Positions 10,461-64,000 of a stretch of DNA of 64,000 nt are shown here, piece by piece. Under the pieces are notes generated by a model. That model saw nothing but the letters and a program-made list of their open reading frames with translations. It did no database searches and was not told the origin of the DNA. Made by a program: the position numbers and the translations under genes. The stretch is taken from assembly GCF_024679095.1 (NCBI RefSeq), contig NC_066568.1, positions 8,036,969 to 8,100,968 on the forward strand, written 5' to 3'. Source of the DNA: Eriocheir sinensis (lineage: Eukaryota; Arthropoda; Malacostraca; Decapoda; Varunidae). Position 1 is the first letter of the stretch. Every line of letters starts with the position of its first letter.

Positions 10461-11700
10461 AGTTTATTGTTGCAGGTAAACAACAAGGGAGAATGTTATG
10501 ACTTTTTATTCATTTATTTATTACTGTTCTTCTTGCTTGGTTGAGTTCAGTTGATGGGGTGAAGTTTAACCTTTGTAATGACACTGAGTTTGGTCCTGTA
10601 TCTTCTGTTATAATTTCCGTTGTTTTTTTTTACAATTTATTGATTGATTGATTGATATATTAATTGATAGATAGATAGATAGAACCTCTGATAATGTTTT
10701 GAGTCTAGAGATATGTGTCTATTTTAAGTCGTGTTTGCAATGGTGGTGTTATTTCCTTTATTTAACCCACTTACAACCACCTACAACCTCGATATCGTTT
10801 TTATCAGACGTATACTTCGATCAGATAGTAAATCAAGTCAGAGATAAAGATGACTGGTGTAGTGGTTTTCATCTTATCGATCCTTAACCCCTTTCCTCGC
10901 TCATCCAACACTTATATTATAATTGTTATCGCTCTAAGCCGACAAATATACGTACGCTTCCTGTGACGTCAGGCAGTGTCCATCACGTCATTGAAATATG
11001 GCGAAATATACGACGTCTGAAGATAAAAAAAAGAATTAAGGTTTGAAGCAAGAAGATAAAGAAAAGAACGCAGTAAAATAAGAAATAATAGGTAAAGAAC
11101 AATATGATTGATTGATTGATTGATTGATAGTTTATTGTTGCAAATAAAGAAGAGGGATTTGGAGATAATAAAAGAAGAACAGCAGTAAAGTAAGAATTAA
11201 AGAATATAAAGCGGTGGGGTGCTGGAGCGTATGGGCTCGAGACCCGGTGCCATGGGAGTGGAAAGTGGGCTCTTTCCGACACCCTCAGCCCCGTTGTTGG
11301 GCCTCCTCCTTGAAAGAATTGGGCATCTCTCTACCAGCCGTCTGGGTGGTTACGCGGCATGAACCGCCTGCCTCCCTTGGGGTATATATCCCCAACGATC
11401 GAAATCCGCCCCCCCCCCCCCTTCCAATAAAAAAAAAGAACAATGTAAAAAAAGATTGATTGATTGATAGTTTATTGTTGCAAGTAAACAACAAAGGAGA
11501 AGGGAGGAGCATGCCATCCAAGGAGACTATAGATATATAGTCTCCTTGATGCCATCCATGATGAAATACGAACGTCCAAAGATAAAAAAGAAAAAAAAAA
11601 ACGGGATAAGGTGTCGAGATAAAAAAAAACTGCCGGACGAGGCTGTTCCAGCACATGAAGCGGCACAGTAACACTATAAAAAATATATAAAATATAGGTG
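10450..11700 (-). repeat. Three copies of a retroposon 3' end with (TCAA)n tail
   Basis: The string GATAGTTTATTGTTGCA preceded by (ATTG)n occurs near 10448-10477, 11107-11140 and 11455-11482. Read on the minus strand it is TGCAACAATAAACTATC followed by (AATC)n: an AATAAA signal and a simple-repeat tail, as at LINE/SINE 3' ends. The third copy runs on through GTAAACAACAAAGGAGAAGG to about 11700. Confidence 0.7.
11214..11455 (+). repeat. Retroposon-like insert ending in an A-rich tail
   Basis: A GC-rich segment from GGTGCTGGAGCGTATGGG to a C12 run, then CCAATAAAAAAAAAG. It sits between two (ATTG)n copies. The poly-A-like end suggests plus-strand retroposition; I do not recognise the source. 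Confidence 0.4.
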
Positions 11701-11773
11701 GCCGACGTACATACGTACGTCAGGAACTTCCTTGTAGTTTTCTTGATAATTATAGTCACCAAACGCTTTTGTA

Positions 11774-12277
11774 TTGTCAGGCGAGACATACCTTACATAC
11801 CACCAACGACTCTACACAGCAGCGTTCGGTTCGTCGCAGCGACTGATCGAAACAAACCTGAGAAGCTTCATGCTCGTCAGTGTTACCACGTCCAGAGAGC
11901 ACCACACCTCCGCGTGGGTGGCTGAGGTGCTTCACGTGTCCGCCACTGTACACGTCTGCTGCTGGCGCCACCACACACCCGCAGCGGCGGCAGTCACTCC
12001 TCAGACGCAGTTGTTGTGTATGGTCGCTAAACTGTTCTCTCAGGGAACTGCTAATTTAAGTGAGTGTGGTGTTTGTCTCGTCAACTCGCCTACGAACGTT
12101 GCAGCCATGAATCATGATGGCCTCTCCGTGCACCACATCCCAGCGAAGCGTAACCCTGCACTCAAAAGTACTTTGATAAGGATGATCATGCTAAGAGAAC
12201 CTTTGGAAATTCGGCATCAGACATTTGAAATTACAAATACACACATGACTGATGACGGACCGCATAGACAAATCTGA
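11774..12277 (+). other. Unrecognised 167-codon open frame
   Basis: An ATG-initiated frame of 167 codons that is not low complexity (begins MSGETYLTYHQRLYTAAFGS, ends TDDGPHRQI). I see no domain, signal peptide or family motif. A GTGAGT-like donor lies at about 12060. It lies between the PPP1R11 promoter side and the integrin 3' end, on the opposite strand to both. It may be a chance frame or part of an unknown exon. Confidence 0.15.
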
Positions 12278-12599
12278 CCAGGAATATACGAACATCTACA
12301 GGGATAGTGGCATTTTGAGGAAAGGACCGATGCAAGTACACGTGAGTACACTTTATATTAAGTTATTTTATTACTGTCCAAATTTTCATAGAATAGTAAC
12401 TATTGTGTATAATACAGGGTAATATTGGCAACTCGACCTGGCAGCACTGTCTTGTTGGGAAATTTGCACCAGGGCTTGCATGGCCTTGCCCTGTCAGCAA
12501 AGCATCGGCATGCCTTGAGCCTCTGATCACCCGAAAACGGTCCAAGTCCTATGGGAATGGTGAAGGTGCTGTTGCACACGAATTTCTACTCCTGCTCAT

Positions 12600-12870
12600 C
12601 ACTATTCATCCCTATGCAAGAGTTACCCAGCATGTTCATTCTTTTATTCCTTCCATTAGTTAACTCTGCAACAGCCTTCTTTCGTCTGAATTTCCTCTTG
12701 CCTACGACTTGAACTCTTTCAAGAGGAGAGTATCAAGACACCTCTCCACCCAAAAATGACCTCTCTTTTGGACTCCCGTTCTTTTATTCTTTTGCTGGAG
12801 CAGCGTTTAGCGGGCTTTTTTGTTTATGTTTTTGCTTGCCTTTTAGCTGCCTCCTTTCCTATAAAAAGTT
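12600..12870 (+). mobile_element. LINE 3' end, copy 1
   Basis: This segment matches 15270-15540 over about 250 bp (TATGCAAGAGTTA.CCAGCAT..TCATTCTTT, AAGAGGAGAGTATCAAGAC, CTCTCCACCC, GAGCAG.GTTTAGC.GGC). The plus-strand reading is the C-terminal end of a non-LTR ORF (PPAYDMTSYKRRVSRLLST in the better copy) followed by a short 3' UTR. Confidence 0.6.
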
Positions 12871-13379
12871 GTCAAATTATAAATCGTGAATGTGGATTGC
12901 TCAGGTCCCTACAAATTCAGCAGATGGCAAATAATCCTCATGACCGTTACAAGTGCACATACCTTGCCAGGCACACTGTAAATGCTACGCACCTGACACT
13001 CCTCTTTTCCTCTCCTGATATATAGGGACGACCAACCCTCTCTTCCAGTCAGGAGGAATGGTCCAACTTCAAACAGCTCCACACCAATGTTAAAACCACC
13101 ATCTGTCTTTCCTCTACTCGGTTTAACCACAGCTTCCCTGAACTTGGCAAGAGAAGGTATGACTTTATATCAATGGGTGGATCAGCATCCAATATTTTTA
13201 GTTCAGCGGTTGGGAGCTGCCCGCTCGGAAGGTCCGCTCTGTGCCTTTGCTGAAAGTACTCAGGTCAACGAGCCCTCTGCCCGCCCATTGCTTGCAAAAT
13301 TCAGACATCTCTTGTTCGAAACTTCGAATAGCTCTGACATCTGACGGAGGATCTGAGCCGAACATCTTCAGGACCTGGT

Positions 13380-14276
13380 AAGCAGGTCAAAGGTTATTTG
13401 CATTGAAATGGCCCTTATCATTCTCAGCGACACCTCTGATATAAATAAAACATCTAATATTTTCCACATTTTATTAATGCAGTAAACTTATTGACACAGA
13501 CACATTATATCTACTCATTATCTTTACAGTTAGCATTGTAGTGATATACACACATACACACACACACACACACTTAAATGAATGGTCCTAAACATTAACA
13601 ATAAATCCTAACAACTCAGTATCCACTGCTATTCCTATTTTACTTCATACATATCACTTACTGTTATGTTTGACATTATCAACATCACCACCATTCCCTC
13701 CCTCCCTACCGCTTACAGCATCACCACCACTGTTACCATCAAAGCCATCACCGCAACAAAATAAGAACCTAAAAACATATAGTCTTCAAGAGGCCAGTCG
13801 GGCTACGCTGGGCAGCTTCTGTAAACCTAACAAAACCCAAACTAATACAAAATAATTTGAAGGTGTATATAATATCCCCAGTCTCCACATAAGTCAAGTC
13901 AGTTACACTCATTCACCACTCTGTTTCTAAACTGATTATTGCCTATGTATGTATTGAATCAATGCTTAAGGAATTACAAAAATTGCTAGGAACCCTTTAT
14001 TGATCTAGTGCTACAAGGGCATTATTCACATCGGTTGTGTCCTCCGTCCACATATTTAGAAGCAATTTTCAATGTAGCCCGTGCACGCTTCTTCAGAGAA
14101 TGCAAATTTTGACTATTATATCTGTGTGTTGGACATTTCTCAATCTTTCAGTTTTATTATTTTCTTCCCACAGATCTGTGATAGCATTGGTCCACTAAGA
14201 CGCCCGAATCAATTTTAAATATTGACATAACTACGTAGTAATTTTTTTTTTGTCTAACTCAGTGACCTACCCGCCC
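13380..14276 (-). other. Integrin alpha 3' UTR and intergenic region
   Basis: Downstream of the integrin stop codon. On the minus strand AATAAA occurs at 14153-14158 (about 120 nt after the stop), 13996-14001 and 13470-13475, so the cleavage site is probably within this stretch. About 13030-13370 is non-repetitive DNA with no recognised coding content. Confidence 0.4.
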
Positions 14277-49805
<35,529 letters not shown>

Positions 49806-50269
49806 TGTCCTTCTTTTCTTTCCTTTTTCCTTCACCTCCTCCCCTTTCTCCTTCTCTTCCTCCTCTTTTCCTTTCCTCTCCTCTCCTGCCTGGGGAAGGA
49901 AAATTAGAAAAAAGTATTAGTCTCTGAAAAGCATATTTATTTCATTATTATTATTGTTTTTATTATTGTTATCATCATCGTCATTGTTGTTGTTGTTGTT
50001 AATACTATTATTATTATTGTTATTAAGGAGATTGACCGCATCCTCGTAAGTACTCGTTGGAGGATCCTTCAGAATTACAAGGTTTACCAAGGTGCCGAGT
50101 TCTTTGCAACTGACCAAAGGCTTGTTGTTGCAACACTCAAGATACAAAGACTCGGCCCTCTCAGACCAAGACAGGAAAAGCCTCCAAGATGACCTATATG
50201 AATTTTCAGTTCGGTCTGATATATGGGAGGTGACCTTTCAATGGATTACTCTCTGAATTTCTTATTTAT

Positions 50270-50535
<266 letters not shown>

Positions 50536-50714
50536 CCTGGTTCCACAAGTTTGAACAACAAAAAGGAAGTTCGATCATGCAGTGTGTGGTGTGTAACTCA
50601 AAGCAGAACAACAAAGCATTGATGCAGCAAATTGAAGAGACAGAATGCTGGACTTTATTAATGATAATTTTTCATTCAAGAATGGAGATGTAATACTGCC
50701 ACTATATAATAGTT

Positions 50715-50940
50715 AGTCAGCCCTACTTGGAATATGCTGTACAGTTTTGTTTTTCCCACCACCCGAAGGACATTGCTAAATTAGGTGTTCAACTCGGGCA
50801 AGTAAAGTTATCTTGCAAAGTAAACCCAACGACTACTGGCGCTCATCTCTTCACATGTTCTCTCGTGAGAAACGTCGTTTTTCAGATGTGGACAAATCCA
50901 GATCTCAGTGGTTGATAGAACACGATTGATTAATTCATAA
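50715..50940 (+). pseudogene. LINE RT C-terminal fragment
   Basis: SQPYLEYAVQFCFSHHPKDI then AKLG, followed by VFQMWTNPDLSG, corresponds to the [21 protein letters not shown] region of CR1/L2-like RTs. Truncated. Confidence 0.65.
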
Positions 50941-51145
50941 ATAAGCTTGACTGCCACTTCCTTCACCTTAAAAGGGAATAGCGAGGAACAAAAAAGTATA
51001 AAATAAATATTTGCATTTAAGTTTTCAGGACAAGTTCAAAAGTTATTTTCTTCATTGTGTATAAATGAATGTTTCACAAGCATGACCCCGGGACGGCTTG
51101 CAGAAAATAAAAATAAAAATGCCCTAGCGGCCTTATTATTAGTCA

Positions 51146-51290
<145 letters not shown>

Positions 51291-51299
51291 TAAATCAAA

Positions 51300-52340
51300 T
51301 CAGATGGACCCTCAAGTTCGGTTTTGCAGAGTTCCCCACATGTCATGAACAGTCTCGGCAGTATTGACGTCAATGTCACGCAAATATACGATTGCAAACA
51401 CTGGTGACTTCCTCCTAATACGTATACTAGTAATTTATTTCGGAGAAACTGATCTAAATTATTCCTTGTCCCCGCATTATCAATAAACAGCAATTTTCAA
51501 GAATACCTAACCCATTTTGGATTTTTTATAAATATTTTTATTCAAGATTTCGTGTTTTGAGTAATGTCCTTTACAAGTTTAGAAAGGCTTATATTAGCCA
51601 TTATTTTGTTTCAAAAGTTGGATGATGTTCACATTATGTTACTCGTGAACATGTTGTAATACTGCACCATAACAGCCTTGTAAGTATTTGAATATTTACT
51701 ACTTACTGTTGCGAGCTTTTTATCACGGGGTGACGTCAGAAGCTTGGAGTTTTCTAGTTCTGCGCCTCTTGACTTTGCCTCACCGCTGGGGTTCATCAAA
51801 GTGGCACTTCGTTGGAAAGGGGAATATTTTTTCAAGCTCTGGGCGCCTTCGCTTTCCTCCATGAACATTATTCACTGAATTCTACCTTCCAGCGCCCAAC
51901 TCGGCCCCCACTGTGCCCGGAGAGTTGCCAAGACTCTCTAGATTTACAATGATGCCGTCTGCCAAGTAAGTGTTGTGGCAGGAGGCACAAACTCAGCCAT
52001 GAGAATCACCGAAAACCAATACGCAGTGCGATATCACAGACAATGGTTGCGTCACGCCCCTTTGTATAAAACACTTTTTTTAAATGGCTGCCAGCGCGTC
52101 ATAATGCCACTTCGCTCCAACACATTACTGAGGCAGTGTTTCCTATGATTTCACAGTTCAACTTTGCTAAATTGAAAAAAATAATTAAAACTTTTTTATA
52201 TCCTGGACCTCAGTTTCTCTTTAATATTCACTAAAGTAAAGTCTTGATGGACATTTGATCTGACGTAATTTCACATACGTTTTAAGGACAATCCACCTAG
52301 TCTAGACCATAGGGCCTGTGTGGTCTGAATATCTATAGAA
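51300..52340. other. Intergenic stretch upstream of integrin alpha
   Basis: Mostly non-repetitive. It includes a CRE-like TGACGTCA (51731-51738) in a locally GC-richer patch (51700-51970) that could be a promoter or noncoding exon, and ends in LINE 3'-end-like sequence (52250-52340). No gene recognised. Confidence 0.35.
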
Positions 52341-52346
52341 ACTATG

Positions 52347-52675
<329 letters not shown>

Positions 52676-52829
52676 CCCCACTTGCTCGTTTGCTGGCTAA
52701 CTGGCTCGCTCGCTCTCAACCGTATCCAAAAATCAACTGAAAGAAGAGGCCTGAGGCCTGAGGCCTGGAGACGGCAGGATGCAGCGAACACACACACACA
52801 CACACACACACACACCTGCATCCGGTTTC

Positions 52830-52915
52830 AGGTGTAGTGGTTAGTGGTTAGCGCGCATGGCCTAGAACAGTGAGGTCCATATTCGATCCTTGAGTGTAGT
52901 GGAGGGAGTCTCATC
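52830..52915 (+). repeat. tRNA-like SINE head
   Basis: AGTGGTTAGTGGTTAGCGCGCATGG (A-box-like) with CATATTCGATCCTTGAGTG (B-box-like, 52877) about 30 bp later. No clear cloverleaf, so a SINE rather than a tRNA gene. Confidence 0.5.
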
Positions 52916-53019
52916 TCATTCGTGCCCTAATTCATCCACCAGTGAACGTGTACCGGGGTGGCGTATTTCACCTCTCTGTACGGATATATGAAGTCCACTC
53001 TTGAACAGGCCAGGTTCGC

Positions 53020-53074
53020 TTAGGTTAGGTTAGGTTTGGTTAGGTTCGTTTAGGTTAGGTTAGGTTAGGTTAGG
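53020..53074. repeat. Interstitial (TTAGG)n tract
   Basis: TTAGGTTAGGTTAGG-type repeats with a few TTTGG and TTCG variants. TTAGG is the arthropod telomere unit. Confidence 0.85.
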
Positions 53075-53512
53075 CCTTCAGTGGCGAGTCTCCCCCGTTT
53101 TGGGAGGATCCACCTGGAGCCTGATCAATCGCTGCTGATTGGTTTACTGTCAGCATGGCGGTTTTGGATGGATGGGTGCGCTTTCATTGATCTTGTATTA
53201 TGTGGTCAAGTACTGTCAGAGTTGTGTTCTGAGACGTTCAGTCCTCACCATAAATGGGTCTGTTGCCTGCGATGAAAAACATCCAAGAGAATAACTAGAA
53301 CATCAACTAAAATGTGTTAGTAAACACTTTTCTAACACTGCTGCACGAGTCAGAGATGTCACGAGACAGTTCCCGTCCATGTTCCCGTCACCCTTCGGAA
53401 GGTAAAACTTAAGCCGGTAATGACTTACCTGAGGCTTAACGGACGGATTAAAAGAGGGTGAAGGTTAATTAGGGCAGCAGGAAAGGAGGAGGAGGAGGAA
53501 AAAAATTAAAGA

Positions 53513-53514
53513 AG

Positions 53515-53581
<67 letters not shown>
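53513..53581. repeat. GT then GA microsatellite
   Basis: (GT)n at 53516-53538 runs straight into (GA)n at 53539-53581. Confidence 0.92.
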
Positions 53582-53583
<2 letters not shown>

Positions 53584-53756
53584 CACAATACCAGCGGGAA
53601 TAGGGATAATAATCCACAGCCAGAGTAGGAAAAAGGACTGTCTTCCTCATGCCTTCCCATTGGCCACGCCGCACCCACCCATAGCCAATCCCATGCGTTC
53701 TGAGGGGGGGGGGGGTGAGGGAGCCCCCTCTCACCACTGAAGGCCGACGTGACTAT

Positions 53757-53794
53757 AGGTTAGGTTCGCTTCGCTTAGGTTAGGTTAGGTTAGG
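53757..53794. repeat. Second interstitial (TTAGG)n tract
   Basis: AGGTTAGGTTCGCTTCGCTTAGGTTAGGTTAGGTTAGG. It contains the same TTCGCTTAGG variant as the tract at 53020, so the two are probably copies of one another. Confidence 0.8.
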
Positions 53795-53988
53795 ATCAGT
53801 TGGAGTCAGATGTGGAAATTTTGAATGGGAGTCACAATGAGAGTATTTTCCAGAACACACCGTGGCTATTTTCGAAGCTACAGCCGAGCGTCTTCACCCA
53901 GGGACCACATTCCCGTAGAGAGATTGGGAATATGTTACCGGGTGTCATTCTAAGGTTGTATCCCGCCTCCCCGGGTGTGTGGGGGTGA

Positions 53989-54102
53989 TGTGAGACTCAG
54001 GTCGTACCCATATTTCCGTCATTATGAGCCCCGAGCTCTTTAATTAATTAAAGAGCTCGGGGCTCATAATGACGGAAATATGGGTACGACCTGAGTCTCA
54101 CA
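53989..54102. repeat. Perfect 114-bp palindrome with no spacer
   Basis: Two 57-bp arms meet between 54045 and 54046 (centre TTAATTAATTAA). I checked every base of both arms and found no mismatch: TGAGACTCAGGTCGTACCCA on the left mirrors TGGGTACGACCTGAGTCTCA on the right. Identity stops at once outside (A at 53988 versus G at 54103). Confidence 0.97.
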
Positions 54103-54158
54103 GGAAGGGAACTTGCTAGCGGTCCCGAAGACAGCAGATAATCAAACTATGGTAAATG

Positions 54159-54189
<31 letters not shown>

Positions 54190-54317
54190 CAATAAATAAA
54201 TAAAGAGAAGTTTGAAGAATTTATCCACCCCGTTATGAGTCGTCTTTGTGTGTGCGTATGTGTGTGTTCGTGTGTTTATGTATGTGTGTGTGTGTGTGTG
54301 TGTGTAGTGATAAGAGT

Positions 54318-54364
<47 letters not shown>

Positions 54365-54589
54365 GCTGCCAGGCTTCACGGCATTGCAGGCGGAGGTTCG
54401 AGCCCCGCTTTCACAAAAAGCCAGGTAGAAGTTCTGGACCTAAAAGCATAAATTAAAACTTCAAAAATCTGATAAAGAAAACGGAAGCATAATTGGCACC
54501 TATATATACAAGTCTCGAGGTGACGACATGGAACACCGAATCAAGTATCAAGAAGACTACGGTTGGCACCATAACCCACGTACGCTTCT

Positions 54590-55000
54590 TTGGTGTTCAG
54601 GAAGAGTCTGGCGGCGAGGCACGGGAGCAAACGGCGACAATTATAACAAAATCACTTGAAGAAAAACCACAGCTACCCTCCACGAGACCGAAACGTGCTC
54701 GTTGTGTTGGACCAGTCGAAGCTTCTCGCCCTCAAGGAATCGTGGCAAGGTTCGGAAAGTTCAGTGATCGCGAGGCAGTTGAAAGAATCTGGAATATTCA
54801 TCGACGAAGACCTGTGTCCAGCATCGCAGGCAATAAATAAAAATCAACTACCTCAGCTGAAACAAGCGAGATTGGATGGAATAATCTCCTTTTTCAAGTA
54901 CACTAAGCTCATCATAAGAGAGAGAAGTGCTCAACAACCCAGCAACCCTGACACAAACCACCCGTGGTGGCGCTGGTGATGCAGCTTCACCTGGGGCTGC
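54590..55000 (+). pseudogene. Decayed LINE ORF1-like fragment
   Basis: Frame 1 reads EASRPQGIVARFGKFSDREA and frame 2 carries on KESGIFIDEDLCPASQAINK then QLPQLKQARLDGIISFFKYT then KLIIRER. The V.F.....R..V......L....F..EDL.P......Q.L.L...AR..G....F..TKLI.R pattern is that of LINE/L1-type ORF1 RNA-binding domains. At least one frame shift is present. A Gly/Ser/Ala-rich frame follows to 55187. Confidence 0.6.
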
Positions 55001-55284
55001 TGGAGGTGCGACGTTCAGTGGTGTGCAGGCCAGCAGTGTTGGTGCTGGCTCCTCCTCCGGATCACCGAGAGCGGGGGTGCTGGTGAACCCGAGGCCGGGC
55101 CAGCTGACGGCGCAGTTACTACTCGTCTGGGAGCCGCCAGTGGTGCCGCACAGGGGAATGAGACTCCTGATGGTACGCAAGGGCTGAGCAGTGGGCGGAC
55201 AAGGTCAAGCGAGGCAGATCACTCCCAACGTCAACAGAAAAAAGAACTACACGACCGTAAGAAGAACTAGATCCGTACTTACTT

Positions 55285-55400
55285 TACTTATCTCTAGTTA
55301 GACCTCATCTCAATTATGCGGTTCAGTTCTGGTCACCCTACTATAGAATGGACATTACCATGTTAGAATCTGTACAGAGAAGAATGACAAAAATCGATTC
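55285..55400 (+). pseudogene. LINE RT C-terminal fragment
   Basis: [20 protein letters not shown] then [16 protein letters not shown] is a clear piece of CR1/L2-like RT. Confidence 0.75.
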
Positions 55401-55404
55401 AAGG

Positions 55405-56006
55405 GGTGAGAAACTTGCCGTATGATTAAATTAAAAGATTTAAATTGTGTTTTCTGATGAATTTCACAGCCTAAAAATCTTGTGAGCCCCAGGAGTATCT
55501 CGTGACCCCAACCCTGCAGTTTGAGAACCTTTGAGCTAAAGTATGCTAGTGCACTTTAGTCAATATGATTTATGTGGCACTTAGTAGTATACAGAGGTGG
55601 GATTTCAAGTTATGAACATGCATAGAATAATAGTTCAATTTTATATAAGAATCCTGAGCATCCGTGGGGTTTGGGGGGGGGGGGGGGGGTACAACCATAT
55701 ACTACACTTGAATGAGGCGGGTCAACTTTATAAATGTTCCCACAATAGAAATACAAATTGCATACCTTTAAAAATTTTATTGACAGAGTTACAAATTTAG
55801 ATAACAATACCCTGTAATTGTAACAGTATTTAATACACTAAAATTATGAACAACTTTGTTATAGATTCCCACAATATAAAAAAATACTAATTGCATGCCT
55901 TTGAAAATTAATTGATAAATTTTATGAATGTAGGTAACAACACCCTGTAATTGCAACAAAATACTACCGTACTCAATACACTAAATGTTAAGTCTCTCTC
56001 TCTCTA

Positions 56007-56102
<96 letters not shown>

Positions 56103-57379
56103 CCAGCAATAATGAAATCTATCTAACTTTAAAAAAAATAGATACATATGGAGAAAACCGAGAAAATATATGAAGACTGGCAATACAGTTTGTGATATGC
56201 GCACCCAACATCCCCACATAAAACGTGGATTCAGGATGTTTCTTAGCCAGTATGAGGTATTGTAATTACTGCTTTGTAAACGGTACTTCATTCCAAAAGG
56301 TCACTAATATTTTTATTGTGCTAAATATTGAATAAACAACAAAATCAGAATATGAAAATACATTCATATTTTATACAATAACTGCGGCCAGGCGCTGTAA
56401 GCTGGCACCTAAACAACACAGCATATGTACCTACACCAATGGTTGAGGACTTGACTTGCATAATATTCTTCATTCTGGGTTTTGTGCTCTTCCCCAGTCA
56501 TTGTAAGCAAAGTATTCTGGGTCTGGGTGTGCTTGGGAAAGGCCATTACTTAAAATTTTTGGAGCAGACACTTGAAAGTTTTGTTCTTCATCCCATACCT
56601 CATTTTACATCTGTTTCCCATGGTTCTCATCTCCATGGCTATTTTTTTTCTGGGATGGAAGTGTTGCCCTGTCCTTCAACCAGTTCATTTCTGGGTCTTT
56701 GTCTAGTCGTCATACGCAAACAAACTTATGTGGAGGCATTAGTATTAGCATATCATATTCATTAGCATTAGCATATCACATTCAAGTCACACTAAGTCAC
56801 GTGACATTTTCATATATCTGGCAGAAGCCCGCGCCAAGTTGCAGGTATCAGATTCATTATATATGCATATTTTTATTACAATAAATAGGTGATGTAACTT
56901 CTGACTTTGAGCTCTCATATTTATTTATGCATATTTCATGGAAGCATAACTTATATTATTACATTCAATTTAACTGGTGCAAGAGCTTTTGTGAGTGCTG
57001 ATTAAGCTAGAAATTCTGTAAACCAGACACCTTAGAAATGTTACTAGTGTACGATTTTATAAAACATAAGCACATACTTGGATTTAACCATGTAATGTTT
57101 TGTTGGCCACACATAGATAAACAGCAATATCAAAATAGGGCATTGTATAGGACCATTGCCTTGCCTGGGGCAGAAAACCAGTCCCTCCACCAAGTCTGTA
57201 CCCATGCTGGGACATTGTTGGGAGCGCTTATTAGGCACACCATAGTTTATAAAATTATCCACAGCAAATAACAACAAGAAAGTAAGATTGAAGTGAATAG
57301 ACTTATGATTACCAGAAGTACTTTTAAACAAACAACAAACACACACACTGCATATTTACCTTCACAACCGTCACATCAC
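55405..57379. other. Intergenic region between integrin alpha and ALDH9A1
   Basis: AT-rich DNA with a poly-G run (55673-55688), a repeated phrase (AACACCCTGTAATTG near 55808 and 55938) and (TA)n at 56010-56097. Minus-strand AATAAA candidates for the ALDH gene lie at 56920-56925 and 56312-56317. No gene recognised. Confidence 0.45.
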
Positions 57380-63325
<5,946 letters not shown>

Positions 63326-63689
63326 CTGTGGTGGTGGTGGTGGTAGTGGTGATAAGGTGGTAGTGTGTAAGGGAGGTAGTGATGGGAATAGGGGGTTGTT
63401 GTGTATACTTGGGAGGTAATGGTAAGGTGGTGGTGGTGGTGGAGTGGAAGGGAGGATGGGGCTTGTGTGCTTAGGAGGGAGTGTTAATGTGGTGGTGTAC
63501 CTGCAGGGAGGGACACAGCCTCCTGAGTGTCGTAAACTGTTCAACCTACTAATATACTTGTCACAGGCTATGTTACTAACACACCACCAAAGCTCCATCA
63601 ACACCAAGGCATCTCATTTCATTTCTGTTACTTTTATGCAGTAAACTTTAGCCGATGGAGAAAAAATTAGTGCAAAGTAATGACGAGGG

Positions 63690-64000
63690 GTTGGAAGGGG
63701 ACATTGATTCCATTACTCGCTGTGCTGCTCTTTTATGTTAACACACACGCGTACAGGGTGGCGAGCGGGGTGGAGAATCTGGACAGAGAGGACCTGTGTG
63801 TGTGGAGCGAGAGAGAAACAAGAGGACATGGAAAGAAGTTGAGGGCGACCACATGTAGGAGATGTGAAAAAATTTAGCTTCCCAAACAGAAGCATTGAGC
63901 TGTGGAATGGACTGGAGGAGGAGGTGGTTTGTGCAAGAAACATTCATGATTTTAAGGAAAAGTTGGATAAGAGAGGATATGGAGACGGGACAGCGCGAGC
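63690..64000 (+). pseudogene. CR1/L2-like LINE ORF2 C-terminus, runs off window
   Basis: It reads GVENLDREDLCVWSERETRG then HGKKLRATTCRRCEK, a single frame shift, then FPNRSIELWNGLEEEVVCAR then NIHDFKEKLDKRGYGDGTAR. This is the conserved thumb/C-terminal end (R.RGH..KL......R......F.NR....WN.LP..VV......FK..LD) of this LINE group. It lies on the opposite strand to the host ALDH gene. Confidence 0.85.

Noticed and set aside
51629..51868. 79-codon minus-strand frame upstream of integrin alpha as an additional 5' coding exon
   Set aside because: The integrin signal peptide is already complete in exon 1 at 49805, and the frame shows no signal sequence or family motif.

Overview
This window is nuclear DNA of an arthropod, most likely a decapod crustacean such as a crab. 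The evidence is the split-gene structure with GT-AG introns, the very high load of dinucleotide and trinucleotide microsatellites, many decayed non-LTR retrotransposon fragments, tRNA-derived SINE-like repeats, and interstitial (TTAGG)n, the usual arthropod telomere motif. The species cannot be named from sequence alone.

Three protein genes can be read, all on the minus strand. (1) The left edge holds the first two coding exons of a PPP1R11 (protein phosphatase 1 inhibitor-3) homologue. The start exon is at 9875-9961 and the PP1-binding exon at 1-88, which runs off the window. (2) Positions 14277-49805 hold a complete integrin alpha-subunit gene. I assembled it as 23 coding exons whose phases agree at every junction, giving 3687 nt and 1228 aa. 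It has a signal peptide, a seven-bladed FG-GAP propeller without an inserted I domain, thigh and calf domains, one transmembrane helix and a GFFTR cytoplasmic tail. (3) Positions 57380-63325 hold the last four exons of an ALDH9A1-like aldehyde dehydrogenase, starting at the catalytic cysteine; its 5' exons lie beyond the right edge.

Nearly everything else is intron or intergenic repeat. From left to right: a purine/pyrimidine inverted repeat inside the PPP1R11 intron (120-2480); three TTAA-bounded elements, one carrying a triplicated reverse-transcriptase fragment (4186-5586); LINE 3' ends and a decayed LINE (12600-18150); a minisatellite of about 46 units of 47-49 bp with HindIII sites (22553-24815); a decayed jockey-like RT (30040-30600); two families of small inverted-repeat elements (33718-34629, 38244-38701); a jockey-like endonuclease remnant (40960-41570); a near-kilobase hairpin (45951-46893); a perfect 114-bp palindrome (53989-54102); a LINE ORF1 fragment (54590-55000); and SINE copies and another LINE 3' end on the right (59535-64000).

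The three genes have no evident common pathway: one controls PP1 activity, one is an adhesion receptor, and one is a metabolic enzyme. The most unusual features are microsatellites placed directly against integrin splice sites, a duplicated splice acceptor at a 46-nt exon, a 10-residue tandem repeat inside the integrin ectodomain next to the membrane, and the perfect palindrome. I found no operon, CRISPR array or clearly new defence or biosynthetic system.
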